Shown here piece by piece: positions 37,621-45,930 of a stretch of DNA of 64,000 nt. The notes under the pieces were generated by a model that was not told the origin of the DNA, did not search any database, and saw only the letters and a list, made by a program, of their open reading frames with translations. The translations under genes were made by a program, and so were the position numbers. The stretch is from positions 45,880 to 109,879 of the forward strand of contig NZ_JABEQE010000014.1 in the NCBI RefSeq assembly GCF_014174375.1, written 5' to 3'. Position 1 is the first letter of the stretch. Each line of letters starts with the position of its first letter. Source of the DNA: Gluconacetobacter asukensis (GTDB lineage Bacteria; Pseudomonadota; Alphaproteobacteria; Acetobacterales; Acetobacteraceae).

Positions 37621-39873
37621 ATGCCCAATCCCTGTCGTCCGAACCGCTCCGGGTATAAAAGGCCCTTCAATCTGGCATTGCTGGCATTGATGGCGGGCGT
37701 GTCGCCCCATGCGATCGCCCGCGCGGCCGGCAGCACGCAGACCGATGGCCGAAAGCCGGCCGCCACGCATGCGGCACAGGGGGCAGCGCCGGCACCGGTG
37801 AAGCAGGCGACGCGGGACGAGGCCATCGTGGTGGAGGCCAAACGCCGCAACCAGATGCAGGTCTCAAGCGGCGGGCAGCTCGGCGTCCTGGGCAACAAGA
37901 AAGGGATCGACGTTCCCTTCAACATCCGCAGTTACAATGCCAGCCTGATCCTGAATCAGCAGTCGCAGACGCTGGGCCAGGTTCTGGAAAACGATCCGTC
38001 GGTCCGCACGACCTATGGCTACGGTAATTTTTCCGAGATGTTCATCATTCGCGGCTTTCAGGTCTATGGCGACGACGTTGCCATCAACGGCCTGTATGGC
38101 ATCACGCCGCGCCAGCTCGTCTCGCCGCAGCTTTATGACCAGGTGCAGGTCCTCAACGGGGCCAGCGCCTTTCTCAATGGCGCGGCGCCGGGCGGATCGG
38201 CGATCGGCGGCAATATCAACCTGATGTTCAAACACGCCACCGATGCCCCGATCACCCGTCTGACTGGCGATTACACCAGCAGCGCCATGGGGGGCGGCAG
38301 CGTCGATGTCGGTCGGCGCTTCGGTACCGACCATGCGTTTGGCGCACGCATCAACGTCGCGGGTATGGATGGCACCGATTCCATTGCGCACGAACGCCGC
38401 CATTCCGTCGCGGTCGGCGGCGATTTCGATTGGCATGATGACCGGACACGCGTGAGCCTGGATATGAATTTCCAAAATCAGGGCGTCAACTGGGGGCGTC
38501 CGGCCATCTTCCTCGGCGCCGATGTCACGCATGTTCCGCGCCCGGTCTCGCCCGGCGCCAATTTCGGTCAGCCCTGGACATATAACGATCTCAACTACAT
38601 CTTCGGGATGCTCAATGTCGAACATGACCTGTCGAAGCACGTCACGCTCTATGCCGCCTTCGGCGGGCTGAGCGGGCACGAGCAGGGCAATTACCAAGTC
38701 CTGACGGTCAATGACGCAAGCACGGGTGACAGCACCAACGGCAATCTCTATGTGCCATATGTGCAGACCAACAAGAGTACGCGCGGCGGCGTGCGTGCGC
38801 ATTTCGCGACCGGGCCGGTCAAGCACGAGATCAATGCCGGCGGTTCCGCGTTGTGGGAAGAAAGCGACAGTGCCTACGCTTATGCATGGCCCTACAGTTC
38901 CACGAACCTCTATCACCCTGTCTATACCGGGGCGCCAGACCAGACCCTGACCGGGGGCAATGTCGCCAACCCCCAGCAGATCAGCGGTACACGGCTCTAT
39001 AGTCTGTTCTTCTCGGACACGATGTCATTTTTCGACAATCGCGTGGCGCTGACGGGCGGATTCCGGTACCAGAACCTGATGGTCGCCGGTTTCGACTATA
39101 ACGCTCCCGGACGCGGGGCGCGCAATGCCGATTACGATCAGGGGGCGATCACGCCGGTGGTTGGGCTGGTCGTGCATCCGACACGCCAGACCTCGATCTA
39201 TTTCAACCGGATCGAAGGCCTTTCGCAGGGGCCGACGGCATCGGGCAATGTCGTCAATCTGGGACAGGTCTTTCCGCCCTATCGCTCGGTGCAGTACGAG
39301 GTCGGCGCGAAATACGATATCGGGCGTTTCGCGGCGTCGCTGGCTTTCTACCAGATCTCGCAGCCCAATTCCTATACGGCGGCCTATGGCACCAGTGGCC
39401 AGTATATCTTCACGGTCGACGGCATGCAGCGCAATCGCGGGGCGGAACTGAACGTCAACGGCGAACTGATGCCCGGCCTGCGCTTCAACGGGGGCGCCAC
39501 GCTGATCGACGCGGATCTCAGGCGTACCGCCGGGGGGCTGCAGAACGGCCATAGTGCCATCGGCGTGCCCAATTATTCGATCAACGCCAATATCGAATAT
39601 GATCTGCCGTTCCTGCGTGGGGGCACCATCACCGGCCGGGTGGTCAATACCGGCAAGCAGTGGGTCAATACTGCCAACACGCTGCACCTGCCGGTCTGGA
39701 CGCGCTTCGACCTCGGGGCCCGCTATACGTTCGTCACGGCGCACAAACCGGTCACGCTACGCTTCGGCGTCGATAATGTGGGCAATGCCCGCTACTGGGC
39801 GTCGGCCTATGGCGGCTATCTGCTCGAAGGCTTGCCCCGGACCTATAAATTTTCCTTCACGACGGATTTCTGA
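37621..39873 (+). CDS. TonB-dependent siderophore receptor
   Basis: 750 residues from the ATG at 37621, with a signal peptide (ending AIARAAG) and a short linker. The plug is of the ferric-siderophore class: EAIVVEAKRR, NIRSYNASLILNQQSQTLGQVLENDPSVRTTYGYGN, IIRGFQVYGDDVAINGLYGI, VQVLNGASAFLNGAAPGGSAIGGNINL. The barrel ends in TTDF. This differs from the other four receptors in the window and matches the FhuA/FoxA-like siderophore-receptor family. Preceded by an AraC regulator on the same strand. The stop lies only 9 bases from the convergent permease stop. No siderophore biosynthesis genes are in the window, so it may import a foreign siderophore. Confidence 0.93.
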   Translation: MPNPCRPNRSGYKRPFNLALLALMAGVSPHAIARAAGSTQTDGRKPAATHAAQGAAPAPVKQATRDEAIVVEAKRRNQMQVSSGGQLGVLGNKKGIDVPFNIRSYNASLILNQQSQTLGQVLENDPSVRTTYGYGNFSEMFIIRGFQVYGDDVAINGLYGITPRQLVSPQLYDQVQVLNGASAFLNGAAPGGSAIGGNINLMFKHATDAPITRLTGDYTSSAMGGGSVDVGRRFGTDHAFGARINVAGMDGTDSIAHERRHSVAVGGDFDWHDDRTRVSLDMNFQNQGVNWGRPAIFLGADVTHVPRPVSPGANFGQPWTYNDLNYIFGMLNVEHDLSKHVTLYAAFGGLSGHEQGNYQVLTVNDASTGDSTNGNLYVPYVQTNKSTRGGVRAHFATGPVKHEINAGGSALWEESDSAYAYAWPYSSTNLYHPVYTGAPDQTLTGGNVANPQQISGTRLYSLFFSDTMSFFDNRVALTGGFRYQNLMVAGFDYNAPGRGARNADYDQGAITPVVGLVVHPTRQTSIYFNRIEGLSQGPTASGNVVNLGQVFPPYRSVQYEVGAKYDIGRFAASLAFYQISQPNSYTAAYGTSGQYIFTVDGMQRNRGAELNVNGELMPGLRFNGGATLIDADLRRTAGGLQNGHSAIGVPNYSINANIEYDLPFLRGGTITGRVVNTGKQWVNTANTLHLPVWTRFDLGARYTFVTAHKPVTLRFGVDNVGNARYWASAYGGYLLEGLPRTYKFSFTTDF

Positions 39874-39882
39874 TCGCCGGGA

Positions 39883-41289
39883 TCAGGGCGGCGCGCTCAG
39901 CGTGTCGCCCTGCAACGCCGCATTCGCGCCCCGACCGTCGTGTCCGCTGTCGCGCAGCGCCAGCGTTGCCCGTTCGGCCAGCATGATCAGCCCCAGCGTC
40001 AGCGCCCCCAGCACGATCTCGCGCCTTGTGCCGGGGCTGGCGACCAGCATGGTCAGCAGCGACATCACCAGCGTGGCCAGCGTGGCGTAGGACAGGAACG
40101 GGAAGCACCACATCGGCAGCGCCGGCCGCGCGCCCCGCGCGATAGCCTCCCGCCGCAGCCGGATCTGCGCCAGCGCCACCAGCACATAATCGAACAGCAC
40201 GAACGTACCCGTGGCACTGACCAGGAAGGCGAACACGCTCCCCGGCGCCGCCATCCCCGCCAGCGCCACGATCGCGGCCACCGTGCTGCCGGCCAGGATC
40301 GCCACGCGCGGCGTGCCGTTGCCGCCGCGCGCGCCGAAGCAGCGCGGCGCATCCCCGGCCTCGGCCAGTTCGCGCAGGATGCGCGAGGTGATGTACAGGC
40401 CCGAATTCAGCGCCGAGAGCGTGGCCACCAGCATCACCGCCGTCATCAGCATGGGGGCATAGGGCAGGCCCACATGCTCCAGCGCCGCCAGGAACGGCGA
40501 ATGGCCGGGCACGATCCGGTTCCACGGCATCAGGCACAGGATCAGCCCGATCGACCCCAGATAGAAGACCAGGATCTTGATCACGACCGACCGCGCGGCC
40601 CGGCGCACGCTGTCGGCCGGATGGCTGGATTCGGTGGCGGCGATGGTCGTGATCTCGGTCCCGGACATGGACAGCATGATGGCCGGAATGCTGGCCATCA
40701 GCGCAAAGCCGCCATGAGGAAACAGCCCGCCGCCCGCCATCAGGTTGGCCGCCATGTCGACATGGCGGTGTCCCACCCCGGCCAGCACGGCCACGCCAAG
40801 CGCCATGAACAGCACGATGGTCAAAATCTTGGTCATGGAAAACCAGTATTCGAATTCGCCATACCCCCGGACCGAGAACAGGTTGATCGCGGTCATGGCC
40901 GCCAGCACGGCACATTCGATCGCCAGGAAGGGCAGGGGCACGAACGGGGCCAGGAAACTGGCACCGGCGATGGTCTCGATCCCCAGGATCGTCGCCCACA
41001 TCACCCAGTAGGTCCAGCCGCCGATGAAGGCGGCACGCGCCCCCAGCCCCCGGCGGATATGCGCCACGAACGACCCGGCCTGGGGCGCCTCCACCGTCAT
41101 TTCCCCCAGCATGCGCGTGACGCACAGGATGATCAGCCCGCCCAGCAGATAGGACAGGAAGACCCCCGGCCCCGCCGTGGCGATCGACGCGGACGAGCCC
41201 ACGAACAGGCTGGCGCCGATCACCCCGCCGATCGAGATCATGGCCACATGCCGCTTGTGCAGGACGGAGGGCGCGGGCTGTTCGGTCAT
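39883..41289 (-). CDS. Amino acid permease (AroP/GabP/AnsP group of the APC superfamily)
   Basis: 468 residues with twelve membrane segments. The opening LHKRHVAMISIGGVIGASLFVGS is the AAT-family signature (helix 1). The helix 3 region SFVAHIRRGLGARAAFIGGWTYWVMW and ITTIAATESSHPADSVRRA in the middle also match GABA, asparagine and aromatic amino acid permeases. It imports an amino acid by proton symport, and the substrate cannot be fixed from sequence. Convergent with the siderophore receptor. A three-copy tandem repeat lies upstream at 41362-41398. Confidence 0.92.
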   Translation of the reverse strand: MTEQPAPSVLHKRHVAMISIGGVIGASLFVGSSASIATAGPGVFLSYLLGGLIILCVTRMLGEMTVEAPQAGSFVAHIRRGLGARAAFIGGWTYWVMWATILGIETIAGASFLAPFVPLPFLAIECAVLAAMTAINLFSVRGYGEFEYWFSMTKILTIVLFMALGVAVLAGVGHRHVDMAANLMAGGGLFPHGGFALMASIPAIMLSMSGTEITTIAATESSHPADSVRRAARSVVIKILVFYLGSIGLILCLMPWNRIVPGHSPFLAALEHVGLPYAPMLMTAVMLVATLSALNSGLYITSRILRELAEAGDAPRCFGARGGNGTPRVAILAGSTVAAIVALAGMAAPGSVFAFLVSATGTFVLFDYVLVALAQIRLRREAIARGARPALPMWCFPFLSYATLATLVMSLLTMLVASPGTRREIVLGALTLGLIMLAERATLALRDSGHDGRGANAALQGDTLSAPP

Positions 41290-41361
41290 CGGCGTGGTGT
41301 CCTGTCCTGCTCTTCCGGGGCCTGTCCGGTCCGATTATAGATATCGGTATCGAAATGTCAT

Positions 41362-41398
41362 GGGCAGGAACGGGGGGCAGGAACGGGGGCAGGAACGC
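41362..41398. repeat. Short tandem repeat (about 12-13 bases, three copies)
   Basis: The unit GGGCAGGAACGGG is repeated three times with small length changes in the gap between the permease start (41289, minus) and the methyltransferase start (41582, plus). It could vary in copy number and alter promoter spacing; no function is evident. Confidence 0.6.
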
Positions 41399-41581
41399 TC
41401 GGGCGGGCGGCCGTTGAATCCGGTCATGTCTCATGGCCTTTCGCCTGTTCCCAATCGGTTTTATGCTCGTCTCGCTTCCCGGCAGGGCAGGCCGGCTTCG
41501 GCCCCGATCCTCCCGGCAGTTGACAGGGCGGCAGACCGGCCGCCGGCGCGCCGCAGCGGCGCGGGTATGGAGAAACAAGGC

Positions 41582-42370
41582 ATGGCCGTTCGCAGTCTTC
41601 TCGCCACCGTCATGATGGGCACGGTTGTCGCCGCCGCCATCGCGCCGGCTTGCGCGCAATCCCCCCTCTATCAGGGCCGCCGCGGTGCCGCGGTCGGCAT
41701 CGCCGCTGCCGTCGCCAGCAAGGACCGGCCGGACGAGGACGTCGCCCGCGACGCGGATCGCAAGCCCGCCAGCCTGCTCGCCTTCGCCGGTCTCAAACGC
41801 GGCATGAACGTCGCCGACATCATGCCCGGCAAGGGCTATTTCACCCGCCTGTTCAGCAACGTGGTCGGTGGCGACGGACATGTCTGGGCCATCGTCCCGA
41901 CCTGGCTGGTGGCGAAGAAGCCGGCGGCGGCCGATGCGGTCAACGCCATTGCCGCCATGCCGGTATTCGCCAATGTCTCGGTCCTGGTCCAGCCGCTGGA
42001 CGCGATCCAGGTGCCGAAGCGGCTCGACCTGGTGTGGACGTCGCAGAATTATCACGACATCTATTACGCCAGCGGCCCCGACGCCGCGCTGGCGTTCGAC
42101 AGATCGGTCTTCGCCGCGCTGCGTCCGGGCGGCGAGTTCATCGTGATCGACCATGTGGCCAATCCCGGGGCAGGGGGCGACGTGGCGAAGCTGCACCGGA
42201 TCGACCCGGCGATCATCCGCCAGCAGGTCCAGGCCGCCGGCTTCCATTTCGAAAGCGAGAGCAAGGTGCTCGCCAATCCGGACGACACCCACGACCTGCC
42301 GGTCTTCGACCCCGCGATCCGCGGCCATACCGACCAGGTCGTGCTGAAATTCCGCAAGCCGGCACGATAA
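41582..42370 (+). CDS. Exported class I SAM-dependent methyltransferase-like protein
   Basis: 262 residues from the ATG at 41582 (GGAG about 10 bases upstream; an in-frame ATG at 41567 is possible). It has a signal peptide (MAVRSLLATVMMGTVVAAAIAPACA), then a Rossmann-type methyltransferase domain: LLAFAGLKRGMNVADIMPGKGYFTRLFSNVVG (motif I), LDLVWTSQNYHDIYYA (motif IV area) and RPGGEFIVIDHVANPGAGG. Proteins of this family with a leader peptide are widespread but uncharacterised. A periplasmic location is odd for a SAM-dependent enzyme, so catalysis is uncertain. The next gene starts 43 bases after the stop. Confidence 0.87.
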   Translation: MAVRSLLATVMMGTVVAAAIAPACAQSPLYQGRRGAAVGIAAAVASKDRPDEDVARDADRKPASLLAFAGLKRGMNVADIMPGKGYFTRLFSNVVGGDGHVWAIVPTWLVAKKPAAADAVNAIAAMPVFANVSVLVQPLDAIQVPKRLDLVWTSQNYHDIYYASGPDAALAFDRSVFAALRPGGEFIVIDHVANPGAGGDVAKLHRIDPAIIRQQVQAAGFHFESESKVLANPDDTHDLPVFDPAIRGHTDQVVLKFRKPAR

Positions 42371-42413
42371 TTCCCGCGCACGCCAGGTACCACAGCCAGA
42401 ATCGGGCCATGCC

Positions 42414-43667
42414 ATGAAACTGCGATCCCTCCTGATGGCGGCGTGTCTGCCCGTTCTCGCCGCGTGTCAGACCGCGCCGCGCCCGGCGCCGCCCGCGCCA
42501 GTCATCCGCGCTGCCGGAATGCTGACCGGCCAGGCGCCGCTCGATCCGGCGGACGGCATTCCGGGCTCCGGCCGGGCGCTGAGCGTCACCTATCTCTCCA
42601 CCGACGGCGTGACGGGGACCGGCCTGGTGCCCGTGACGGGCGAGGTGATCTATCCGGCCGGCACGCCCCCGGCAGGCGGTTGGCCGATCGTGGCATGGGC
42701 GCATGGCACGGTCGGCATCGCCAATGCCTGCGCGCCGTCGCGCAATCCGCATTCGGTGCGGGACCAGGATTATCTGGGCGCATGGCTGCGCCGGGGCTTC
42801 GCCATCGTGGCGACCGACTATCAGGGCCTGGGCAGCGCGGGCACGCATCCCTACCTCAATGCCCGCGCCGAGGCCTACAGCGTGCTGGACGGCGTGCGCG
42901 CCGCCCTGTCCGGCCTGCCGGACCTGCGCGATACGGTCATGATCGTCGGGCAGTCGCAGGGCGGGGGCGCCGCCTTCGCCGCCGCCGCCTATGCGCCCTC
43001 CTATGCGCCGACGCTCGACATCCGGGGCACGGTCGCCACCGGCATTCCCTACATGACGCCCGAGATCGCGAAGGCCCTCATGGCCGGCTCGCACGGCGGG
43101 GCCGGCAAGCCGCCGAAAGGGCAGGTGGACCCCGTCGTGGCCTACGCCTTGCTGATCGGGGCATCGACAGCAGGTCTCGACCCCGCCTTCGACCCCGCGA
43201 CAGCCTTCACCCCCAGGGCAATGCGCGCCTTTCGTGCGGCGTCTGATACATGCCTGTCCGGCCTGCTCGATATCGTGCGCGACGATGGTCTGACACGGGC
43301 CAACAGCTTCCGGCCGACCCTGCCGCGCGCCCTGGCCCCCGCGCTGAAGGCCATGGCCTTTCCAACCCTCAAGCTGGCGGCTCCGCTTTTCGTGGGAACG
43401 GGCAGCGAAGACCGCGACGTCGCGCCTCAGGGGCAGCTTCTTCTGGTGCGCGACGCATGCCGGGCCGGCACGACGGTGCAGGCCCATCTCTATCGGGGGC
43501 TGGATCATTCGCAGACGGTGATGGCGTCGCTGCCCGATTCCGCCGCCTTCACCCGTTCTGTCATGGGCGGTATGCCCGTCACGCCGGACTGCGCACCCGT
43601 CGCACGCCGGCCAGAGGCCGGACCGACAGAATCCGGCAAGAATATGTCTTCCTTATCAGGAAAATAG
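42414..43667 (+). CDS. Secretory-lipase-like alpha/beta hydrolase lipoprotein
   Basis: 417 residues. The N-terminus is a lipoprotein signal with lipobox LAAC, Cys18 being the lipidation site, so the protein is membrane-anchored in the periplasm or outer membrane. An alpha/beta-hydrolase domain of the LIP/secretory lipase family follows: IVAWAHGTVGIANACAPS (oxyanion region), IVATDYQGLGSAG, nucleophile motif GQSQGGG, Asp in VGTGSEDRDVAPQGQ and His in GLDHSQTV. It probably cleaves lipids or esters. It may be co-transcribed with the methyltransferase-like gene 43 bases upstream. Confidence 0.88.
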   Translation: MKLRSLLMAACLPVLAACQTAPRPAPPAPVIRAAGMLTGQAPLDPADGIPGSGRALSVTYLSTDGVTGTGLVPVTGEVIYPAGTPPAGGWPIVAWAHGTVGIANACAPSRNPHSVRDQDYLGAWLRRGFAIVATDYQGLGSAGTHPYLNARAEAYSVLDGVRAALSGLPDLRDTVMIVGQSQGGGAAFAAAAYAPSYAPTLDIRGTVATGIPYMTPEIAKALMAGSHGGAGKPPKGQVDPVVAYALLIGASTAGLDPAFDPATAFTPRAMRAFRAASDTCLSGLLDIVRDDGLTRANSFRPTLPRALAPALKAMAFPTLKLAAPLFVGTGSEDRDVAPQGQLLLVRDACRAGTTVQAHLYRGLDHSQTVMASLPDSAAFTRSVMGGMPVTPDCAPVARRPEAGPTESGKNMSSLSGK

Positions 43668-43728
43668 AGGAAAACAGGAATCGCGCCGAAGAATTATTTC
43701 CACTTGTGCAAATAATTTCCAATTGTAA

Positions 43729-43744
43729 CGTGATGGGCATCACG
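43729..43744. promoter_or_regulatory. Palindrome upstream of sulfotransferase
   Basis: CGTGATG and CATCACG form a perfect 7-base inverted repeat separated by GG, 62 bases upstream of the sulfotransferase start, in an AT-richer gap that also holds two similar AATTATTTCCA/AATAATTTCCA motifs (about 43692-43722). Either an operator or a weak hairpin after the lipase gene. Confidence 0.4.
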
Positions 43745-43806
43745 GCTTTCCATGCCGGTTTCTGCTGCTAGGGTCCAGTTCACCTGTTTCGACCGGAGGA
43801 CAAACC

Positions 43807-44622
43807 GTGGCTGCCCACCAGAAGACGATGTCATCCCTGCCGGCGGTCAAGGAAAGCAGTACCTCCGACCGGGCGCCCGCTTCCTCGTCTTCCGCGCGGG
43901 CCTTCGCGCATGTCACCCGCCTCATGGGCTTCCGCCTGCCGACCGACATCCATGAATGGACGGCACGCGCCGGCATCCGCCTGCCCATGGGCGTCAAGCG
44001 GCGCGAGCGCATGGCGCTGATCGCCCGGCGCGGCGTCCTGTTCGTCCATGTGCCCAAGAATGCCGGGACCTCGATCGCCACCGCGCTGTATGGCCGCACG
44101 CTCTCGCACGAATCCATCCGCTATTTCCAGGACGTGGTGCCCGGCCTGGTGCGCGACCTGCCCAGCTTCGCCATCCTGCGCGACCCGGTGGACCGGTTCC
44201 TGTCGGCCTACAGCTATGCCCGCAACGGCGGCACGCGCGACCGCATGGTCGCACCCGGCTTCCGCGACCGCTATATGGGCTTCCAGTCGCTGGACGACGC
44301 GCTCGATCATGTCGAACAGGCCCGTTCGGTCTATGGAATGGACCATATCTTCCGCCCGCAATCCTGGTACGTCACCGGCCGGGCCGGCCAGCCGGCGGTG
44401 CGTCACCTGCTGCGCATCGAGGATGTCGCACACCTGTCCGACCTGATGCCGGAACTGGGCCCCGTCCGCCTGCCGCGCCTGAACGCGGGCCGGCCCCACC
44501 TCCTGGTGCCGACCGATCGGCAGCGGGCGCGCATCCAGGCTGCCTACCGCCAGGATATCGCATTGTTCGACCGCATAAGCACCCGAGAGGCGGTTTCAGA
44601 AGCCCCGCTGGCAGCGGCCTGA
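43807..44622 (+). CDS. Sulfotransferase family protein
   Basis: 271 residues from a GTG at 43807 with GGAGG upstream. The 5'-phosphosulfate loop for PAPS is VLFVHVPKNAGTSI (residues 77-90). The second PAPS motif is SFAILRDPVDRFLSAYSYA (3'-phosphate loop with conserved Arg and Ser). This is the sulfotransferase family 2 pattern, as in carbohydrate sulfotransferases. It would transfer sulfate to a sugar or lipid acceptor. No polysaccharide genes are adjacent, so the acceptor is unknown. The Ser/Ala-rich N-terminal 35 residues look disordered. The 3' end overlaps the start of a palindromic repeat-like element. Confidence 0.88.
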   Translation: MAAHQKTMSSLPAVKESSTSDRAPASSSSARAFAHVTRLMGFRLPTDIHEWTARAGIRLPMGVKRRERMALIARRGVLFVHVPKNAGTSIATALYGRTLSHESIRYFQDVVPGLVRDLPSFAILRDPVDRFLSAYSYARNGGTRDRMVAPGFRDRYMGFQSLDDALDHVEQARSVYGMDHIFRPQSWYVTGRAGQPAVRHLLRIEDVAHLSDLMPELGPVRLPRLNAGRPHLLVPTDRQRARIQAAYRQDIALFDRISTREAVSEAPLAAA

Positions 44623-44716
44623 CGGCAGTTTTCTGCGCTTAGCGGCGGGCGGCCATCAAGGCCGCTCTTGCTCACCAGCCCGCATGACCGGACAGGCGCC
44701 GGCACTTTCGGCTGCT
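44623..44716. repeat. Partial palindromic repeat element B between convergent genes
   Basis: The 94-base gap between the sulfotransferase and LysR stops contains the loop motifs of the palindromic family (TTTTCTGCGCTT, GGCCATCAAGGCCGCTC, ACCAGCCCGCA). Arms are poor and imperfect and seem to extend into the 3' ends of both genes, so this copy may be degenerate. Confidence 0.6.
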
Positions 44717-45667
44717 TCAGCTCCCGCCGGAGGCGGCAGGTGGCCCTTCGGGGGGCAGGAACGCCCCGGCAACATGCGTCAGCCAGGAGCGCAGCCGCAT
44801 CAACGCCGGGCGCTCCCAGCTGTTTTCGGCGATGAACAGCGTATAGGCGCCGATCGCAACGCCGTCGAACGGCGCCTCCGGCGGCCCTACCCGCACCAGC
44901 GTTCCGTTGCGCAGATCGTCTTCCAGCAGAAACGGATTGGCCAGGGCCACGCCCTGTCCCTCCCGCGCCGCGGCCAGCACCAGATGCGCATGCCACAGCC
45001 GCACCGCCGGGATCATGGATGGCGCCGCCACCCCCTGCCGGGCCAGCCAGGTCAGCCATTCGCGACTGTCTTCCTCCGCCAGCAGCGGGTGCGCCAGCAG
45101 GTCGCCGACCGCGCGAATCGGCCCGGCCCGTCGCAGGAAATCCGGACTGGCGACAGGAAAGACCGGCGGCCGGGCCAGTTCCGCCTGGCGAATGCCCGGC
45201 TGCGGTTCGTGGGGCTTGCCGTCGATCTGGTAGCGGATATCGGCATCGACACCGTCGGACCAGAAGCGCGCGCGCGCGTCGGTCGGGCGCAGCAGCAGGT
45301 CGATGTCCGGATATTCGGCGCGGAAACTCCCCAGCCGGCGCACCAGCCAGTGAAAGGCGAAGCCCGGCACGCACCACACGCTCAGCTGCGGCAGGTCGCC
45401 GGCGCGCAGGGCCTCGGTCGCGCGGGCGATCTCGTCCAGCGCCGTGGCGATCCGGTCGTGATAGATCCGGCCCGCCTCGGTCAGCCCGCCGCCGGCCCGA
45501 TCCAGCAGCGGCACTCCGGCCCATTTTTCCAGCGCCCGTAGATGGCGGCTGACGACAGCATGGTCGATCTGCAGCCATTCGGCCGCGCGACGGATGCCGC
45601 GCGTGCGGCCGAACGCATCGAAGGCACGGAGCGGCCCAAAGGGCGGGAAATTGCGTCTGTCTGCCAT
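44717..45667 (-). CDS. LysR-family transcriptional regulator (GcvA-like), probable regulator of the amine dehydrogenase cluster
   Basis: 316 residues. The N-terminal helix-turn-helix (LRAFDAFGRTRGIRRAAEWLQIDHAVVSRHLRALE) is at about residues 13-60, with a two-lobe effector domain after it. Close paralogue of the LysR gene at 18546-19484. It is divergent from the TonB receptor that heads the amine dehydrogenase cluster, over a 263-base gap, and is the natural candidate for its control. The effector may be an amine, but this is inferred from position only. Confidence 0.93.
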   Translation of the reverse strand: MADRRNFPPFGPLRAFDAFGRTRGIRRAAEWLQIDHAVVSRHLRALEKWAGVPLLDRAGGGLTEAGRIYHDRIATALDEIARATEALRAGDLPQLSVWCVPGFAFHWLVRRLGSFRAEYPDIDLLLRPTDARARFWSDGVDADIRYQIDGKPHEPQPGIRQAELARPPVFPVASPDFLRRAGPIRAVGDLLAHPLLAEEDSREWLTWLARQGVAAPSMIPAVRLWHAHLVLAAAREGQGVALANPFLLEDDLRNGTLVRVGPPEAPFDGVAIGAYTLFIAENSWERPALMRLRSWLTHVAGAFLPPEGPPAASGGS

Positions 45668-45930
45668 GGCATGCCGGAAACGGGAGGAAGCGAACGGGTC
45701 TCGGCAACAGGATAGTGGTGCCTTTTGGTCACCACAATGGCAACGAAGGCAACTTTTACATATTATTTCGATGGATTAACGGGTGTGTCACGGGCGCATC
45801 TGTTTCACCGAAAGCGGACGCCCCGGAACAAAATGTCTTGTCAACGGAACTTTCTTGTTTCGAGACTGAATTGAAGCGGGCAACCGGGATCGGGGACGCG
45901 CGACGCGGCGTTTGGGGGGAAAGACGGCAC
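45668..45930. promoter_or_regulatory. Divergent control region, LysR / TonB receptor-amine dehydrogenase cluster
   Basis: 263 bases without a supported gene. An AT-rich core lies at about 45735-45785 (AACTTTTACATATTATTTCG), the likely promoter area for one or both directions. I could not define the LysR site. Confidence 0.45.
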
